A DNA stretch of 44,338 nt from Candidatus Hydrogenedentota bacterium (GTDB taxonomy: Bacteria > Hydrogenedentota > Hydrogenedentia > Hydrogenedentales > CAIZGN01). The stretch lies in NCBI GenBank assembly GCA_903932505.1, contig CAIZGN010000416.1, positions 1 to 44,338 on the forward strand. Direction: 5' to 3'. Position numbers and translations under genes: made by a program. This document shows, piece after piece, positions 26,501-32,952 of the stretch (position 1 is its first letter; the number at the start of each line of letters is the position of its first letter). The notes under the pieces were generated by a model that worked only from the letters and a program-made list of their open reading frames with translations, was not told the origin of the DNA and searched no databases.

Positions 26501-27324
26501 GTGCTTATATCTCTCATGCTCGCATCGTTGAGCCCCAGCCCCCCCGCCGATACGGTTTGGTGGCTTGTTTCTGCATTCCAATAGGACTCAAGAAATATGC
26601 CGCCCGAAGTCGCCCCGATCAACCCGCCCGAACCATTGAGTGAGCCCGTCACCAGCCCGGTGGCATAGCAGTTTACCACTGCGCCGGAATTGTTCCACCC
26701 AATCAATCCACCGACATAGTCGTTTCCATACACCGCCCCTATCGAATAACAGTTCTCAACCCCCCCGAGATAATTTTGACCGACTAAGCCACCCGACTGA
26801 GAGGTTGGGGCGTCTGCCCACACGGCTACGGCGGTAAAACAAGCTTCCAAGGTTCCACTGTTGCTACCGGCCAGTCCGCCAACATAGTCGCTGCCTGAGA
26901 CCGAGCCACCATCAAGCCCCAGTAAGCGCACACCTCCCCCGTCGCCTATTACTCCGAAAAGCCCCACATACGATTCAGAGGGTCGGTTAATCACCAATCC
27001 AGTGATACGGTATCCTCGTCCATCAAGCTGTCCCGTAAAGGGTTCGACCAAAGAGCCAATGGGGGCAAAGCCAGCCCCGGCGTTCCAGGTGGCGGTTGGA
27101 CTTGCGTCTATATTGTTATTTAGCGAATAATTCGCATTCAGTGGATAGGCTGGATCCTTCCCGATCTTCTGTAAATCGTCGATGCTGAACAAGGTAATCT
27201 GCGCTTTTGCCACCGGGCAAATACCGCAGAGCAAGATCAAGAGCAGCAGCCACCACTCCCGCCGTGCAAGCCGACCGCTACGGACAGACAAAAATTTTGT
27301 TAAGAAAAAAGCCGAAAAACGCAT
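20509..27324 (-). CDS. Giant modular surface protein: GLUG, LRR, split FN3, TSP3, beta-helix, C-terminal anchor
   Basis: A 2271-residue exported protein, probably at the cell surface. Residues 1-41 are a long signal peptide (basic lead-in, WWLLLLILLCGI, cleavage near AKA). Modules in order: GLUG-type Gly repeats (about 110-280); domain X1, unrecognised (about 305-444); EGEGE linker and a jelly-roll-like part; LRR block 1 (590-660); a lipocalin-like stretch; domain X2, similar to X1 (about 806-948); LRR block 2 with about eight 22-residue internalin-like repeats (968-1165); a fibronectin-like domain apparently interrupted by a ~445-residue insertion; TSP3-type calcium-binding DxDxDG repeats (1748-1825); a DUF1565-like right-handed beta-helix; a carboxypeptidase-regulatory-like domain; and six HEGETV-type repeats. 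The C-terminus has a Cys, a hydrophobic helix and RRAGKQR. The start at 27324 has GGAG 8 bases upstream. Likely adhesive; ligand unknown. Confidence 0.88.
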   Translation of the reverse strand: MRFSAFFLTKFLSVRSGRLARREWWLLLLILLCGICPVAKAQITLFSIDDLQKIGKDPAYPLNANYSLNNNIDASPTATWNAGAGFAPIGSLVEPFTGQLDGRGYRITGLVINRPSESYVGLFGVIGDGGGVRLLGLDGGSVSGSDYVGGLAGSNSGTLEACFTAVAVWADAPTSQSGGLVGQNYLGGVENCYSIGAVYGNDYVGGLIGWNNSGAVVNCYATGLVTGSLNGSGGLIGATSGGIFLESYWNAETSHQTVSAGGLGLNDASMRDISTFYAWDFTTVWAMAPGGYPYLKVQDPLAIPISGGWIRTTPVKLLGETDALDIYYYGDSDLTGISNYLVSWISDPNAPDWWKPWAFGTFTKFANTVGAVSATATVTIKGTYETGAYFPLDPSSYFTNSVDFDLSTVAANVIAINAVYTDVVSAYTPGQYTKTTAHLADLAPIEGEGEIVWQSEPVDRLVAYANNSMLTGLVTKPGATAIRLHFSQLNVEACCDSLLSTAGDFWQGSFIDVTSLAAIGDSFGLSLSSDDSTTGSFTIDRVDYQGPGTEPAVFSGALFGACDGFPVSFPDPVLEAEIRLQTANPTEPICPASLLSIISLSLDNSGVTDLTGLEYCINLSNLHLYGNSIANLGPLQGLSSLTMVDVSCNPLNLYSRNDVIPALVGSGVLVNWWPCPIDCTVIQPDVEEAGALQGTWSAEWYDQMTPIRVNLCFCGDQFTLLAQVGESTTKGRGNFTADWVSEVDRMLCLQTVEIMNSDGIWVPGEVTNEASFYAINGNTLRLSSWPTSEGLTRTSLSCDCNPENGPSGGWIRVDNSTAKILGQTDALDIYYYGDSDLTGVPNQMISWVSDPTNADWWVPRAFGGFRNFTNGLAASSTLAEVTVLGLYEVADIYIPLDETAAFPNTVDFDLSTLSSNLLTINSVYTQTLSVYAPGTYLKSGDHIANQAPNDGIVFPDPNLEAGLRQALYIIGPIYPADLATLTSLDLSEWSIYDLTGLEYAINLTQLNLEYNDITDLTPLSGMTALQYLYLYSNQVSDLAPVSNLVNLVDLDVDSNLVYDLSPLSGLVSLYYLSLHSNNISDLSPLSGLFNLRDLDIEGNSVSNLGPLATLYNLEYLYAESNQISDLMPLVGLYSIYEFDLCYNPITDLSPLLSSEGLGAEDSVYVYGSPLSQLSCCSYIPALEWRGVNVGSDCAPCEGEGEAGCTSPSVAQVPSPANGTLDVPANTILRWSAWAAEKSGDISASTPANETSFTQYCAAHQVSAGDVERVSAAVAADRTPCAPGETTPTVAKLGAAKTGSSLSSFFSATGRLFISADGAGSNDVSHVAEVEKPNASATVRAAYVLVASVGQSAVPIADNEVTISPPTVGITWNSSTPSTIGSYNYLADLTSTLKPIVDAAPPGRIPFTFTEANTYNVDGEILVVVFDDPLQLADRTLILLFGAQDVFGDAFKITLAEPINSAMPGAMADMGLGISYSYQCPSTQYSIVDVQGVRLSTSAGGQDDGVCSDGGLITVGGLDDTNANPVDPNMIGDADTRYDDELYSLLPVLSPTDTTITVSTSNPSTNDNIFFGYFVLSGTALLGEGIILGPSSSVRQVGSNHTVNAVIADALGAPAVSQFINFQVIAGSNAGLSNSVMTDSSGRASFTYSDEGGAGLDSIRASFIGGNEALVYSNVATVRWTECAPVFDVYVNGALKCQGTDSLECDPGPLTPGMYYRWQVVARTSGGETWGPVWGFTTQCSSGNSEACLSACENSSGGIDSDHDGLSDCKETFAWGTDPKNNDSDGDGMPDGYEVSYEFNPLVNDAGLDADGDGLSNLDEYLQGSKPDDAMSPVPVLFVDAVAGMDGDGRGGLDNPYQTIQFAIGKAAQSASPVRILVRPGTYAENVVLSPYVTLAQVSGEAKILGTLTGAANCTVDGLTIAAADASSPLVTLADVAMILRNTKLDGGLFVPETGVEVSGSAPKNTVLEKVTFSNFATCLRIKGSIPKVRRCIFEHFSKTGIEIEASAAKAGDTGGLGDITSAASGWNTFRFDAKSEGELAVINDTDSDFKMQNNDWGVYTYDEIQLRIKMKDEEQVVKEEDVQPFLEKNAGILAGAIYCAVVDAKSLKRLTTASVQLAPGSYSALTENENGVYAFPAVGAGVYSLTVNATTFVAVTSPVNVDDGAQATITVALTEKLLNEGETVHEGETVHEGETVHEGETVHEGETVHEGETVHEGEGEGEPAKARRFLWCGAGDEDMASFPGDMLWLATITMILLLIQWSVQRRAGKQR
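20671..20796. repeat. 18-bp tandem repeat inside the giant gene
   Basis: Six perfect consecutive copies of CTCGCCTTCGTGCACAGT (20671-20778) and a seventh diverged copy (20779-20796). On the coding strand they encode the hexapeptide HEGETV, just before the EGEGEP linker and the C-terminal anchor. Perfect identity means recent expansion and probably length variation between strains. Confidence 0.95.
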
Positions 27325-27417
27325 AATGATGGCTCCAAATAGTTGTCTCTTTGCGGTGCAAGATCCATCCGGGGGCGAAAACAATGGAACACACGACCCC
27401 AAAAGTTCACCTATCAT

Positions 27418-27447
27418 ACTATACCGCCCAAAGTGGGATTACGTCAA
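27418..27447 (-). promoter_or_regulatory. Putative sigma-70 promoter of the giant gene
   Basis: On the minus strand TTGACG (27447-27442), an 18-base spacer and TATAGT (27423-27418) match five of six consensus bases each. The transcript would have a leader of about 85 bases before 27324. Confidence 0.6.
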
Positions 27448-27593
27448 GGATAAAATGAAAATTGCAGAAAAAAGCAGGGAGTGGATGAATGGAGAAAGGC
27501 TGAGGTCTATCGGCCGTACGGCGTTGCAAAACCCGGATTTTGCCGGTCTCAAAAAAAAACGCCAGAAGAGAAGAACTTTCCGCGCGTTTAGGT

Positions 27594-27599
27594 TATAAT
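27594..27599 (+). promoter_or_regulatory. Possible -10 element upstream of the gcvH-like gene
   Basis: A perfect TATAAT lies 69 bases before the start codon at 27669, but the -35 position is poor. The rest of the 344-base divergent gap (27325-27668) holds the minus-strand promoter at 27418-27447 and a 47-codon frame at 27455-27598 that I do not call. Confidence 0.4.
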
Positions 27600-27668
27600 T
27601 GCACCCATAGGGTTGGCGCGTGAGTCCCTAGAATAACGCTGGCATGAAAGAGAAGGATACAAGCTACC

Positions 27669-28055
27669 ATGAATCCCGAGCGCTTGAGGTATACCGAAGA
27701 CCACGAATGGATCGGAGAACAGGACGGACTTTACGTGGTGGGAATCACGGACTTCGCCGAGGAACAACTCGGCAGTATCACCTATGTCGAATTGCCCGAG
27801 GAGGGGCGAGACCTGCATGCGGGCGAGGACGCGGGGTTGGTGGAGTCTGTGATGGAGGAACGCGACGTGTATGCGCCGGTTTCCGGCCGCGTCGTGGAAA
27901 TCAACCACGTCATAGAGGACTCGCCCGAAAAGGTGAATCAGGATCCGTATGGCAACGGCTGGTTCTTCAAGATGGAGGGGGTGAACCCCAGTGATGTGGA
28001 AGACCTCATGGATGTCCGCGCCTACCGCCTGTATTGCCTGGATAATGCGGATTGA
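27669..28055 (+). CDS. gcvH: GcvH-like protein lacking the lipoyl-lysine
   Basis: A 128-residue protein that matches glycine cleavage H protein along its whole length: YTEDHEW (8-14), VGITDFAEEQLG (24-35), YVELPEEG (39-46), VYAPVSGRVVEIN (67-79), and GNGWFFKM, then EDLMD near the C-terminus. H protein carries lipoate on a Lys in the motif ESVKA and shuttles aminomethyl groups between the P, T and L proteins. Here the motif reads ESVMEERDVYAP, with Met62 (ATG) where Lys (AAG) is expected; the following A-x-S is also changed to E-E-R. As written it cannot be lipoylated at the usual site. No other gcv gene is present. A lipoate-ligase homologue starts 33 bases downstream. The start follows GAGAAGGA at about 11 bases. 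A sequencing error is possible but would explain only the Met, not the adjacent changes. Confidence 0.88.
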   Translation: MNPERLRYTEDHEWIGEQDGLYVVGITDFAEEQLGSITYVELPEEGRDLHAGEDAGLVESVMEERDVYAPVSGRVVEINHVIEDSPEKVNQDPYGNGWFFKMEGVNPSDVEDLMDVRAYRLYCLDNAD

Positions 28056-28088
28056 TTTTCGACGATCCCCGCATGTGGTTCAACGGTC

Positions 28089-28817
28089 ATGATTCGCCTT
28101 CTTGATAGGTCGATGGCGGAGCCTGCGGAAAATCTGGCGCTGGACGAAGCCCTGCTGGAATCGGCCGGGCAGCCGGGTTGTGGGGGATGGCTGCGGTTTT
28201 GGGAGAGTCCTGTTTCTTTTGTGACGCTCGGGGTGTCTCAGGTCGCCGCGCAAGAGGCTCATCTGACGCATTGTTCGGAAGATGGCGTAGCGGTGCTGCG
28301 TCGTTGCAGCGCGGGCGGTTGCGTGTTGCAGGGGCAAGGGTCGTTGAATTATGCACTCGCCCTGCCATTCGAGCTGTTTCCGGTATTGCGGGGGTTGCAG
28401 GCTTCGTACACGCATATCCTCGGCAAGGTCGGCAATGCATTCGCAGCGTGCGGGATCAACCTGGCGCATCAGGGAATTTGTGACCTCGCCTTGGACGGGC
28501 GCAAGGTCTCGGGCAACGCGCAACGTCGCACCAAGGACGCTCTCCTGCATCACGGCACGCTGCTGTATCGCATGGATCACGATGCGCTGGAGCGCTATCT
28601 GCGCGAACCGGCAGAACGTCCCGCCTATCGTGGCGATCGGGGCCATCGCGATTTTGTCACGGTTCTGCCCTGCGATCCCAATGAAATCAAAGCGGCGATC
28701 ATCGTAGCGTTTGCGCCTTTGGACGCTGGGGCGATCGTTGAACCGGCCCTGATGGCCCGCACCCAAACCCTGGCCACTGAAAAATACCGGGATCCCCAGT
28801 GGAACTTCCGGCGGTGA
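28089..28817 (+). CDS. Lipoate-protein ligase A family protein
   Basis: A 242-residue member of the BPL_LplA_LipB fold. Recognisable elements: NLALDEALLE (15-24); RRCSAGGCVLQGQGSLNYAL (71-90), equivalent to the RRxSGGG lipoate/adenylate loop but with Ala for the second residue of the Gly run; and GRKVSGNAQRR (137-147) with the conserved Lys139, followed by LLHHGTLLY. The tail ERPAYRGDRGHRDFV is typical of a common bacterial LplA-like subfamily. It would attach lipoate or octanoate to a carrier domain. No separate LplB-like domain is fused. Its start has no strong ribosome binding site. It is coupled to the gcvH-like gene upstream (33-base gap) and followed after 14 bases by GH31, probably one transcript. 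Confidence 0.85.
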   Translation: MIRLLDRSMAEPAENLALDEALLESAGQPGCGGWLRFWESPVSFVTLGVSQVAAQEAHLTHCSEDGVAVLRRCSAGGCVLQGQGSLNYALALPFELFPVLRGLQASYTHILGKVGNAFAACGINLAHQGICDLALDGRKVSGNAQRRTKDALLHHGTLLYRMDHDALERYLREPAERPAYRGDRGHRDFVTVLPCDPNEIKAAIIVAFAPLDAGAIVEPALMARTQTLATEKYRDPQWNFRR

Positions 28818-28831
28818 GATAAGGAAAGCAA

Positions 28832-30577
28832 ATGATGATGCGAGGCCGTCTGCGCAAGACGAAGTGGTTGTTGGCGGGATTGGTTGTGCTGGCACTTGGT
28901 GCGTGGGGGTGGGTCTTGTATCCCTTTTGGGGCCTGCCGTTCAACGCCGAGCGGCATGGCGCGCCGCCAATCACACCGGCCTGGGCTTTGGAATGCTGGG
29001 TCTGGGAGGACGACGCAAACACGGCGGCTTCCACCCGAGAGTTGCTTGAGGACTACAAGAAGAACGATTTCCCCGTGCGCACCGTCTTGATTGACAGCCC
29101 GTGGTCCACCCGATACAACGATTTCGAGGTTGACCAGCAGCGCTTTCCTGATCCCGGTGCCTTTTTCCGGGGGCTGCAGGACGATGGCTATCGGGTCGTG
29201 CTGTGGATGACAAGCATGGTGAACAGCGAGAGCAAAGACACGGCCAAATCGGAAGATTCGGCGTGGTTTCAAAGCGCGGCCGACCAAGGCTTCCTCATCA
29301 ATTACGGAGAAAAAGTAAAATGGTGGAAGGGTCGCGGCGGTTCCATCGACTACGCCAATCCCGAGGCGATTAAGTGGTGGCGGGGCATGCAGAATCAGGT
29401 ATTGGAATGGGGGGTTGACGGCTGGAAACTGGACGGCACTGACCCCTATGCCCTGTCGTGGCTGGGGAAAATTCCGTTTCCCTATGTGCGCACCCACGAG
29501 GGGTGGATGAGCAGCCGCCGCTATGCGGATCACTATTACCGGGACGAATACCACCACGGCCTTGAGAAAAACCCGGAATTCATCACGCTGGCGCGGTCCA
29601 TCGATAGTCCCATGCCGTGGTCGCATCCTGAGGGCTATGCGCCAATTGACTCGGCACCCGTGACCTGGGTGGGGGACAACCAGCACACCTGGAACGATGC
29701 CGATCGGGGGTTGGAACGGGCCTTGAAGTGCATCTTGCGCAGCGCGGAACTCGGCTACAACGTCATCGGTTCGGATGTGGCGGGGTATCACGGCGCGGAG
29801 CCGATTCCGCCGGAGATTTACATACGCTGGGCGCAATTCTCCACGTTTTGCGGACTCTTCCTCAACGGTGGCCACGGCGAACGACGCATGAGCTTCCGAA
29901 GTCCGGAAGAACTGTCCGTCATCCGGAAATTCTCGTGGTTGCACACGGAGCTCGTGCCGTACATGTACAGCCATGGCGTGGAAGCGCACGAAGGGGCCAG
30001 GCCGCTCATGCGCCCGCTGAAGGGAGGCGACTATCACTATCTCTTCGGCAATGACTTTCTCGTCGCGCCCTTCCACGAACCGGGAACGCAACGCACCGTG
30101 CATTTGCCCGAGGGGGAGTGGCGCTATCTCTTCGACGACCGCGAACTGATCAGCGGGCCAACGGTGCTGACGCGGGACTTTTCCCTGCAGGAATTTCCGG
30201 TCTATGTGCGCGAAGGCGCGGTTATCCCCATGCGGATTTCGCGCGAATACACCGGCATCGGACAAAACGACTGGGAGGGTCAGGTTGTCTGGAACCTGTA
30301 TCCCAAAGGCAAGACCTCGTTCACCCTTCATCACCCTGATGAGTCCGGCATCATGATTGCCACCTGCGATGCGCTGGGCGCGCAAATTACCGTCACATTG
30401 GAGGGGGTGGTGACGCCGCATATTCTGCGCATTTATGCCGAGAAAAAACCATCGGGCATTGAGTGCAACGGAGCGATGCTCGAGGAAGGGAAAGACTGGG
30501 AGTATCGCGAGGCACAGCACCGGGTCATCGTGCGCTCCAAGGAAAAACGTTCCATGGTCTATGTGCTGCGGAACTGA
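28832..30577 (+). CDS. Membrane-anchored GH31 alpha-glycosidase
   Basis: A 581-residue glycoside hydrolase family 31 enzyme. The first 32 residues are a basic stretch and one hydrophobic helix, acting as an uncleaved anchor or signal peptide. The barrel starts at about residue 50 (WALECWVW), unusually early: the N-terminal beta-sandwich normally found before the GH31 barrel is absent. The catalytic nucleophile is D201 in GWKLDGTDP and the acid/base is D282 in VGDNQHT; IGSDVAGYHG and the downstream beta domain (YLFGNDFLVAPF, LPEGEWRYLF, FPVYVREGAVIPM) are also typical. Substrate specificity is unknown. The start follows AAGGAAAGCAA; three consecutive ATG codons leave one or two residues of doubt. 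Confidence 0.9.
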   Translation: MMMRGRLRKTKWLLAGLVVLALGAWGWVLYPFWGLPFNAERHGAPPITPAWALECWVWEDDANTAASTRELLEDYKKNDFPVRTVLIDSPWSTRYNDFEVDQQRFPDPGAFFRGLQDDGYRVVLWMTSMVNSESKDTAKSEDSAWFQSAADQGFLINYGEKVKWWKGRGGSIDYANPEAIKWWRGMQNQVLEWGVDGWKLDGTDPYALSWLGKIPFPYVRTHEGWMSSRRYADHYYRDEYHHGLEKNPEFITLARSIDSPMPWSHPEGYAPIDSAPVTWVGDNQHTWNDADRGLERALKCILRSAELGYNVIGSDVAGYHGAEPIPPEIYIRWAQFSTFCGLFLNGGHGERRMSFRSPEELSVIRKFSWLHTELVPYMYSHGVEAHEGARPLMRPLKGGDYHYLFGNDFLVAPFHEPGTQRTVHLPEGEWRYLFDDRELISGPTVLTRDFSLQEFPVYVREGAVIPMRISREYTGIGQNDWEGQVVWNLYPKGKTSFTLHHPDESGIMIATCDALGAQITVTLEGVVTPHILRIYAEKKPSGIECNGAMLEEGKDWEYREAQHRVIVRSKEKRSMVYVLRN

Positions 30578-30606
30578 ATCAAAAATCGAGTGAGGAGAAC
30601 CAGACT

Positions 30607-31521
30607 ATGTTCGTGTGCGCGATGATTGTGGGCGGGATGTTGCTGGGACAAGCGGCGGGCGCTCCTGCATTTCCAAAGGAACTCGTGGTCTTTCAACCTT
30701 ACGCGCAGAACCCGGTTTTTGAGGCCGCAGGACCCGGTCACTGGGATGAGGCGATCCGGGAGCGGGGCTGGATCCTGCACGAGGAGGACGGTTACCACCT
30801 GTGGTACACGGGATATAATCCGCCCGAAAGCAACACCAAGAGCCTCGGATACGCCACCTCGAAAGACGGCATCAATTGGGAGCGATATCCGGGGAACCCC
30901 GTGTTTTTCGGTGTATGGACCGAGGACATGATGGTAGTGAAGGAAAACGGAACCTACTACATGTTCGCGGAGGGGGCGAAGGATCGCGCGCATCTGCTCA
31001 CGTCCCCCGATCGCATTCACTGGACCGAGCAGGGGCCGCTGGATATTCGGAAAAACAACGGCGAGCCGATTGCGGCCGGTCCCTACGGAACGCCGGCTGT
31101 AATTTATGAAAACGGGGTATGGTCGCTGCTCTATGAACGCGATGATCTGGCCGTTTGGTTGGCCACATCCCGGGATCTCAAGGTTTGGACGAATGTGCAG
31201 GATGAGCCTGTCATTAAGCCGGGGCCGGATGCGTATGACAAGGTCATGATTGCCGTCAATCAGGTGGTGAAATACAAGGGCAGCTATTACGCCTATTACC
31301 ACGCGACCGGCACGGAAAAGGGCAGCAGGCGCTGGAGCATGAATGTCGCGGCTTCTCCGGATCTTCTGCATTGGACGAAGTACCCCGGGAATCCGGTGAT
31401 TCCACCGGATTATTCCAGTGGCATCCTGGTCAATGAAGGCACGGGGTTTCGCATGTATTGTATGCATCGGGCGGTGTCGATTTTTCTTGGGCCGGGGGAT
31501 TCCTTGCGGGTGGAGAAATAG
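30607..31521 (+). CDS. Exported five-bladed propeller glycosidase (GH43/GH130-like)
   Basis: A 304-residue exported protein with a short signal peptide (residues 1-18, MIVGGMLLGQAAGA). The body repeats the pattern YHLWYTGY, SLGYATSKDGINWERYPGNPVF, YYMFAEG, LLTSPDRIHWT, WSLLYERDD, LATSRDLKVWT, YYAYYHATG and VAASPDLLHWTKYPGNPV, which is the blade signature of five-bladed beta-propeller glycosidases and related proteins. Acidic residues in these blades would be catalytic, but I cannot assign them safely, nor choose between GH43-like and GH130-like. The start at 30607 has GAGGAG 9 bases upstream; a longer frame overlaps GH31 in another frame. It follows GH31 by 29 bases, likely the same operon. 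Confidence 0.82.
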   Translation: MFVCAMIVGGMLLGQAAGAPAFPKELVVFQPYAQNPVFEAAGPGHWDEAIRERGWILHEEDGYHLWYTGYNPPESNTKSLGYATSKDGINWERYPGNPVFFGVWTEDMMVVKENGTYYMFAEGAKDRAHLLTSPDRIHWTEQGPLDIRKNNGEPIAAGPYGTPAVIYENGVWSLLYERDDLAVWLATSRDLKVWTNVQDEPVIKPGPDAYDKVMIAVNQVVKYKGSYYAYYHATGTEKGSRRWSMNVAASPDLLHWTKYPGNPVIPPDYSSGILVNEGTGFRMYCMHRAVSIFLGPGDSLRVEK

Positions 31522-31531
31522 CGGGGGGGGA

Positions 31532-31645
31532 GGGCAGACAGGAATGTCTGCCCCACGTTGGGTGATGGGCGATGGGCAGACAGGAATGCTGCCCCACGTT
31601 GGGTGATGGGCGATGGGCAGACAGGAATGTCTGCCCCACTTTTGG
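31532..31645. repeat. 42-bp tandem repeat of hairpins
   Basis: Three tandem units start at 31532, 31574 and 31615. Each contains GGGCAGACA-GGAA-TGTCTGCCC, a 9-bp stem with a 4-nt loop, followed by CACGTTGGGTGATGGGCGAT. The middle unit has lost one base in the right arm, and the third ends in a diverged GGGTGGGG. It fills the gap between the propeller glycosidase stop and the corA promoter. It is not a CRISPR array because there are no variable spacers. Confidence 0.92.
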
Positions 31646-31655
31646 GTGGGGGGCG

Positions 31656-31686
31656 TGGACAATGTGCCTCTTGATTCTGCGATAAT
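31656..31686 (+). promoter_or_regulatory. Possible promoter of corA
   Basis: TGGACA (31656-31661), a 19-base spacer and GATAAT (31681-31686) lie about 40 bases before the corA start. The spacer is longer than ideal. Confidence 0.35.
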
Positions 31687-31727
31687 AGGCCTGCATGCAT
31701 TGGGAACGCCCTTGTTGGGAGGTGGTC

Positions 31728-32888
31728 ATGGCGAAGCGACACATACGAAAACCGAAAAGGCCGCATCGAGCGTACCGGCCGCACCACCATCATCTGGGTG
31801 TGGCGCCGGGCGCGCTCTTTGATGACCCCGATGCGCCCTTGCCGGTGATTTCCATCATGGGTTATAACGAGGACGGGTATGAGGAGGAACTCATTAGCGA
31901 AATCGAGTCACTCCCTTCCCTGTTGACACAGTGGCCCGTGGTGTGGGTGGATGTGCAAGGCCCGGGCAGCGCGCCGCTCATGCGCCGACTCGGAGAACTT
32001 TTCGATTTCCACCGGCTGGCGCTGGAAGATGTGCTGCACGGCCATCAAACGCCGAAGATCGAACCCTATGAAGATTTCCTGCTCATCGTCGCCAACGAGG
32101 TCTCGCAACCGCATCCGCTGCATACCACCCCCTTGTGTCTTTTTGTAAAACAGGGGCTCGTGCTGACCTTCCATCCCGAGGCGTCCAAAGCTGTGGATAC
32201 CCTGCGGGACCATGTGCGGGTGCCGCGTGGCCGCGTTCGTTTTATGGGCGCGGATTTTCTCGCCTATGCGGTGCTGGATCTGGTGGTGGACTTCTACTAT
32301 CCGGTGATGGATCACTTCAGCGATACCATCGAACTGTTGGAGGCGGAAGTCATTGAAACGGCCTCCACGCACACCGCCGCATCCATCCACGAAATGAAAC
32401 AGGATCTGCTCGCCCTGCGCCGACTCATATCGCCGTTGCGCGAATCCATCAATACCCTGATTCGGGATGGACATCCCGTGCTCACGGACGCCACGCGGGT
32501 TTTCCTGCGCGATTGTCACGACCACATGGTGCACGTGCTGGAGTTCATCGAAAGCTACCGCGAGATTCTCGGGGGCTTGCTCGATATTTACCTTTCCAGC
32601 GTGAGCAATCGCATGAACGAGGTCATGCGGGTGCTGACTGTCATCTCGACCATATTCATCCCGCTGACGTTTCTCGCGGGTTTGTACGGCATGAACTTTG
32701 ACGCAAGCGCATCGCCGTGGAACATGCCCGAATTACACTCCTACTGGGGTTATCCAGCGCTCATGCTGTTTCTCGCCTGCATTGCGGGGGGACAACTTTT
32801 CTTCTTCTGGCGGAAGGGGTGGATTGGCCCACAGCGGCATCACATGCTTCCCAAGCGCGAAGAAGAACCCAAGGATGACGCTCGATGA
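31728..32888 (+). CDS. corA: CorA-type magnesium/cobalt channel
   Basis: A 386-residue inner-membrane divalent cation channel. The N-terminal cytoplasmic domain carries the family pattern WVDVQGPGSAPLMRRLGELFDFHRLALEDVLHGHQTPKIE with YEDFLLIV. The long stalk helix (about 180-300) leads to two C-terminal membrane helices separated by the signature YGMNF (near 320). The N-terminus is His/Arg rich (HRAYRPHHHHLG). The start at 31728 is chosen because GGGAGG precedes it; an in-frame ATG at 31695 has none. The gene is preceded by the 42-bp repeats, so it probably starts a new transcript. Confidence 0.95.
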   Translation: MAKRHIRKPKRPHRAYRPHHHHLGVAPGALFDDPDAPLPVISIMGYNEDGYEEELISEIESLPSLLTQWPVVWVDVQGPGSAPLMRRLGELFDFHRLALEDVLHGHQTPKIEPYEDFLLIVANEVSQPHPLHTTPLCLFVKQGLVLTFHPEASKAVDTLRDHVRVPRGRVRFMGADFLAYAVLDLVVDFYYPVMDHFSDTIELLEAEVIETASTHTAASIHEMKQDLLALRRLISPLRESINTLIRDGHPVLTDATRVFLRDCHDHMVHVLEFIESYREILGGLLDIYLSSVSNRMNEVMRVLTVISTIFIPLTFLAGLYGMNFDASASPWNMPELHSYWGYPALMLFLACIAGGQLFFFWRKGWIGPQRHHMLPKREEEPKDDAR

Positions 32889-32894
32889 GCCTTC

Positions 32895-32911
32895 CAGGCC
32901 CGTCGGGCCTG
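32895..32911. other. Short perfect hairpin between corA and the PIG-L gene
   Basis: CAGGCCC-GTC-GGGCCTG is a 7-bp perfect stem with a 3-nt loop, 7 bases after the corA stop. No T-run follows, so it is at most a processing or weak stop signal. Confidence 0.5.
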
Positions 32912-32952
32912 ACAGACCGTGGAATACCAAATAATCACAGAAAGGTTGCACG

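Noticed and set aside
27455-27598. 47-codon frame with AAGGA four bases before its ATG, in the gcvH upstream region
   Set aside because: It overlaps the likely -10 element of gcvH, the ribosome site is too close, and the product is a featureless basic peptide. Conservation would be needed to accept it.
31532-31645. Possible CRISPR array
   Set aside because: Units are contiguous tandem copies with no variable spacers, and no cas gene is present. The same holds for 20671-20796 and 33838-34001.
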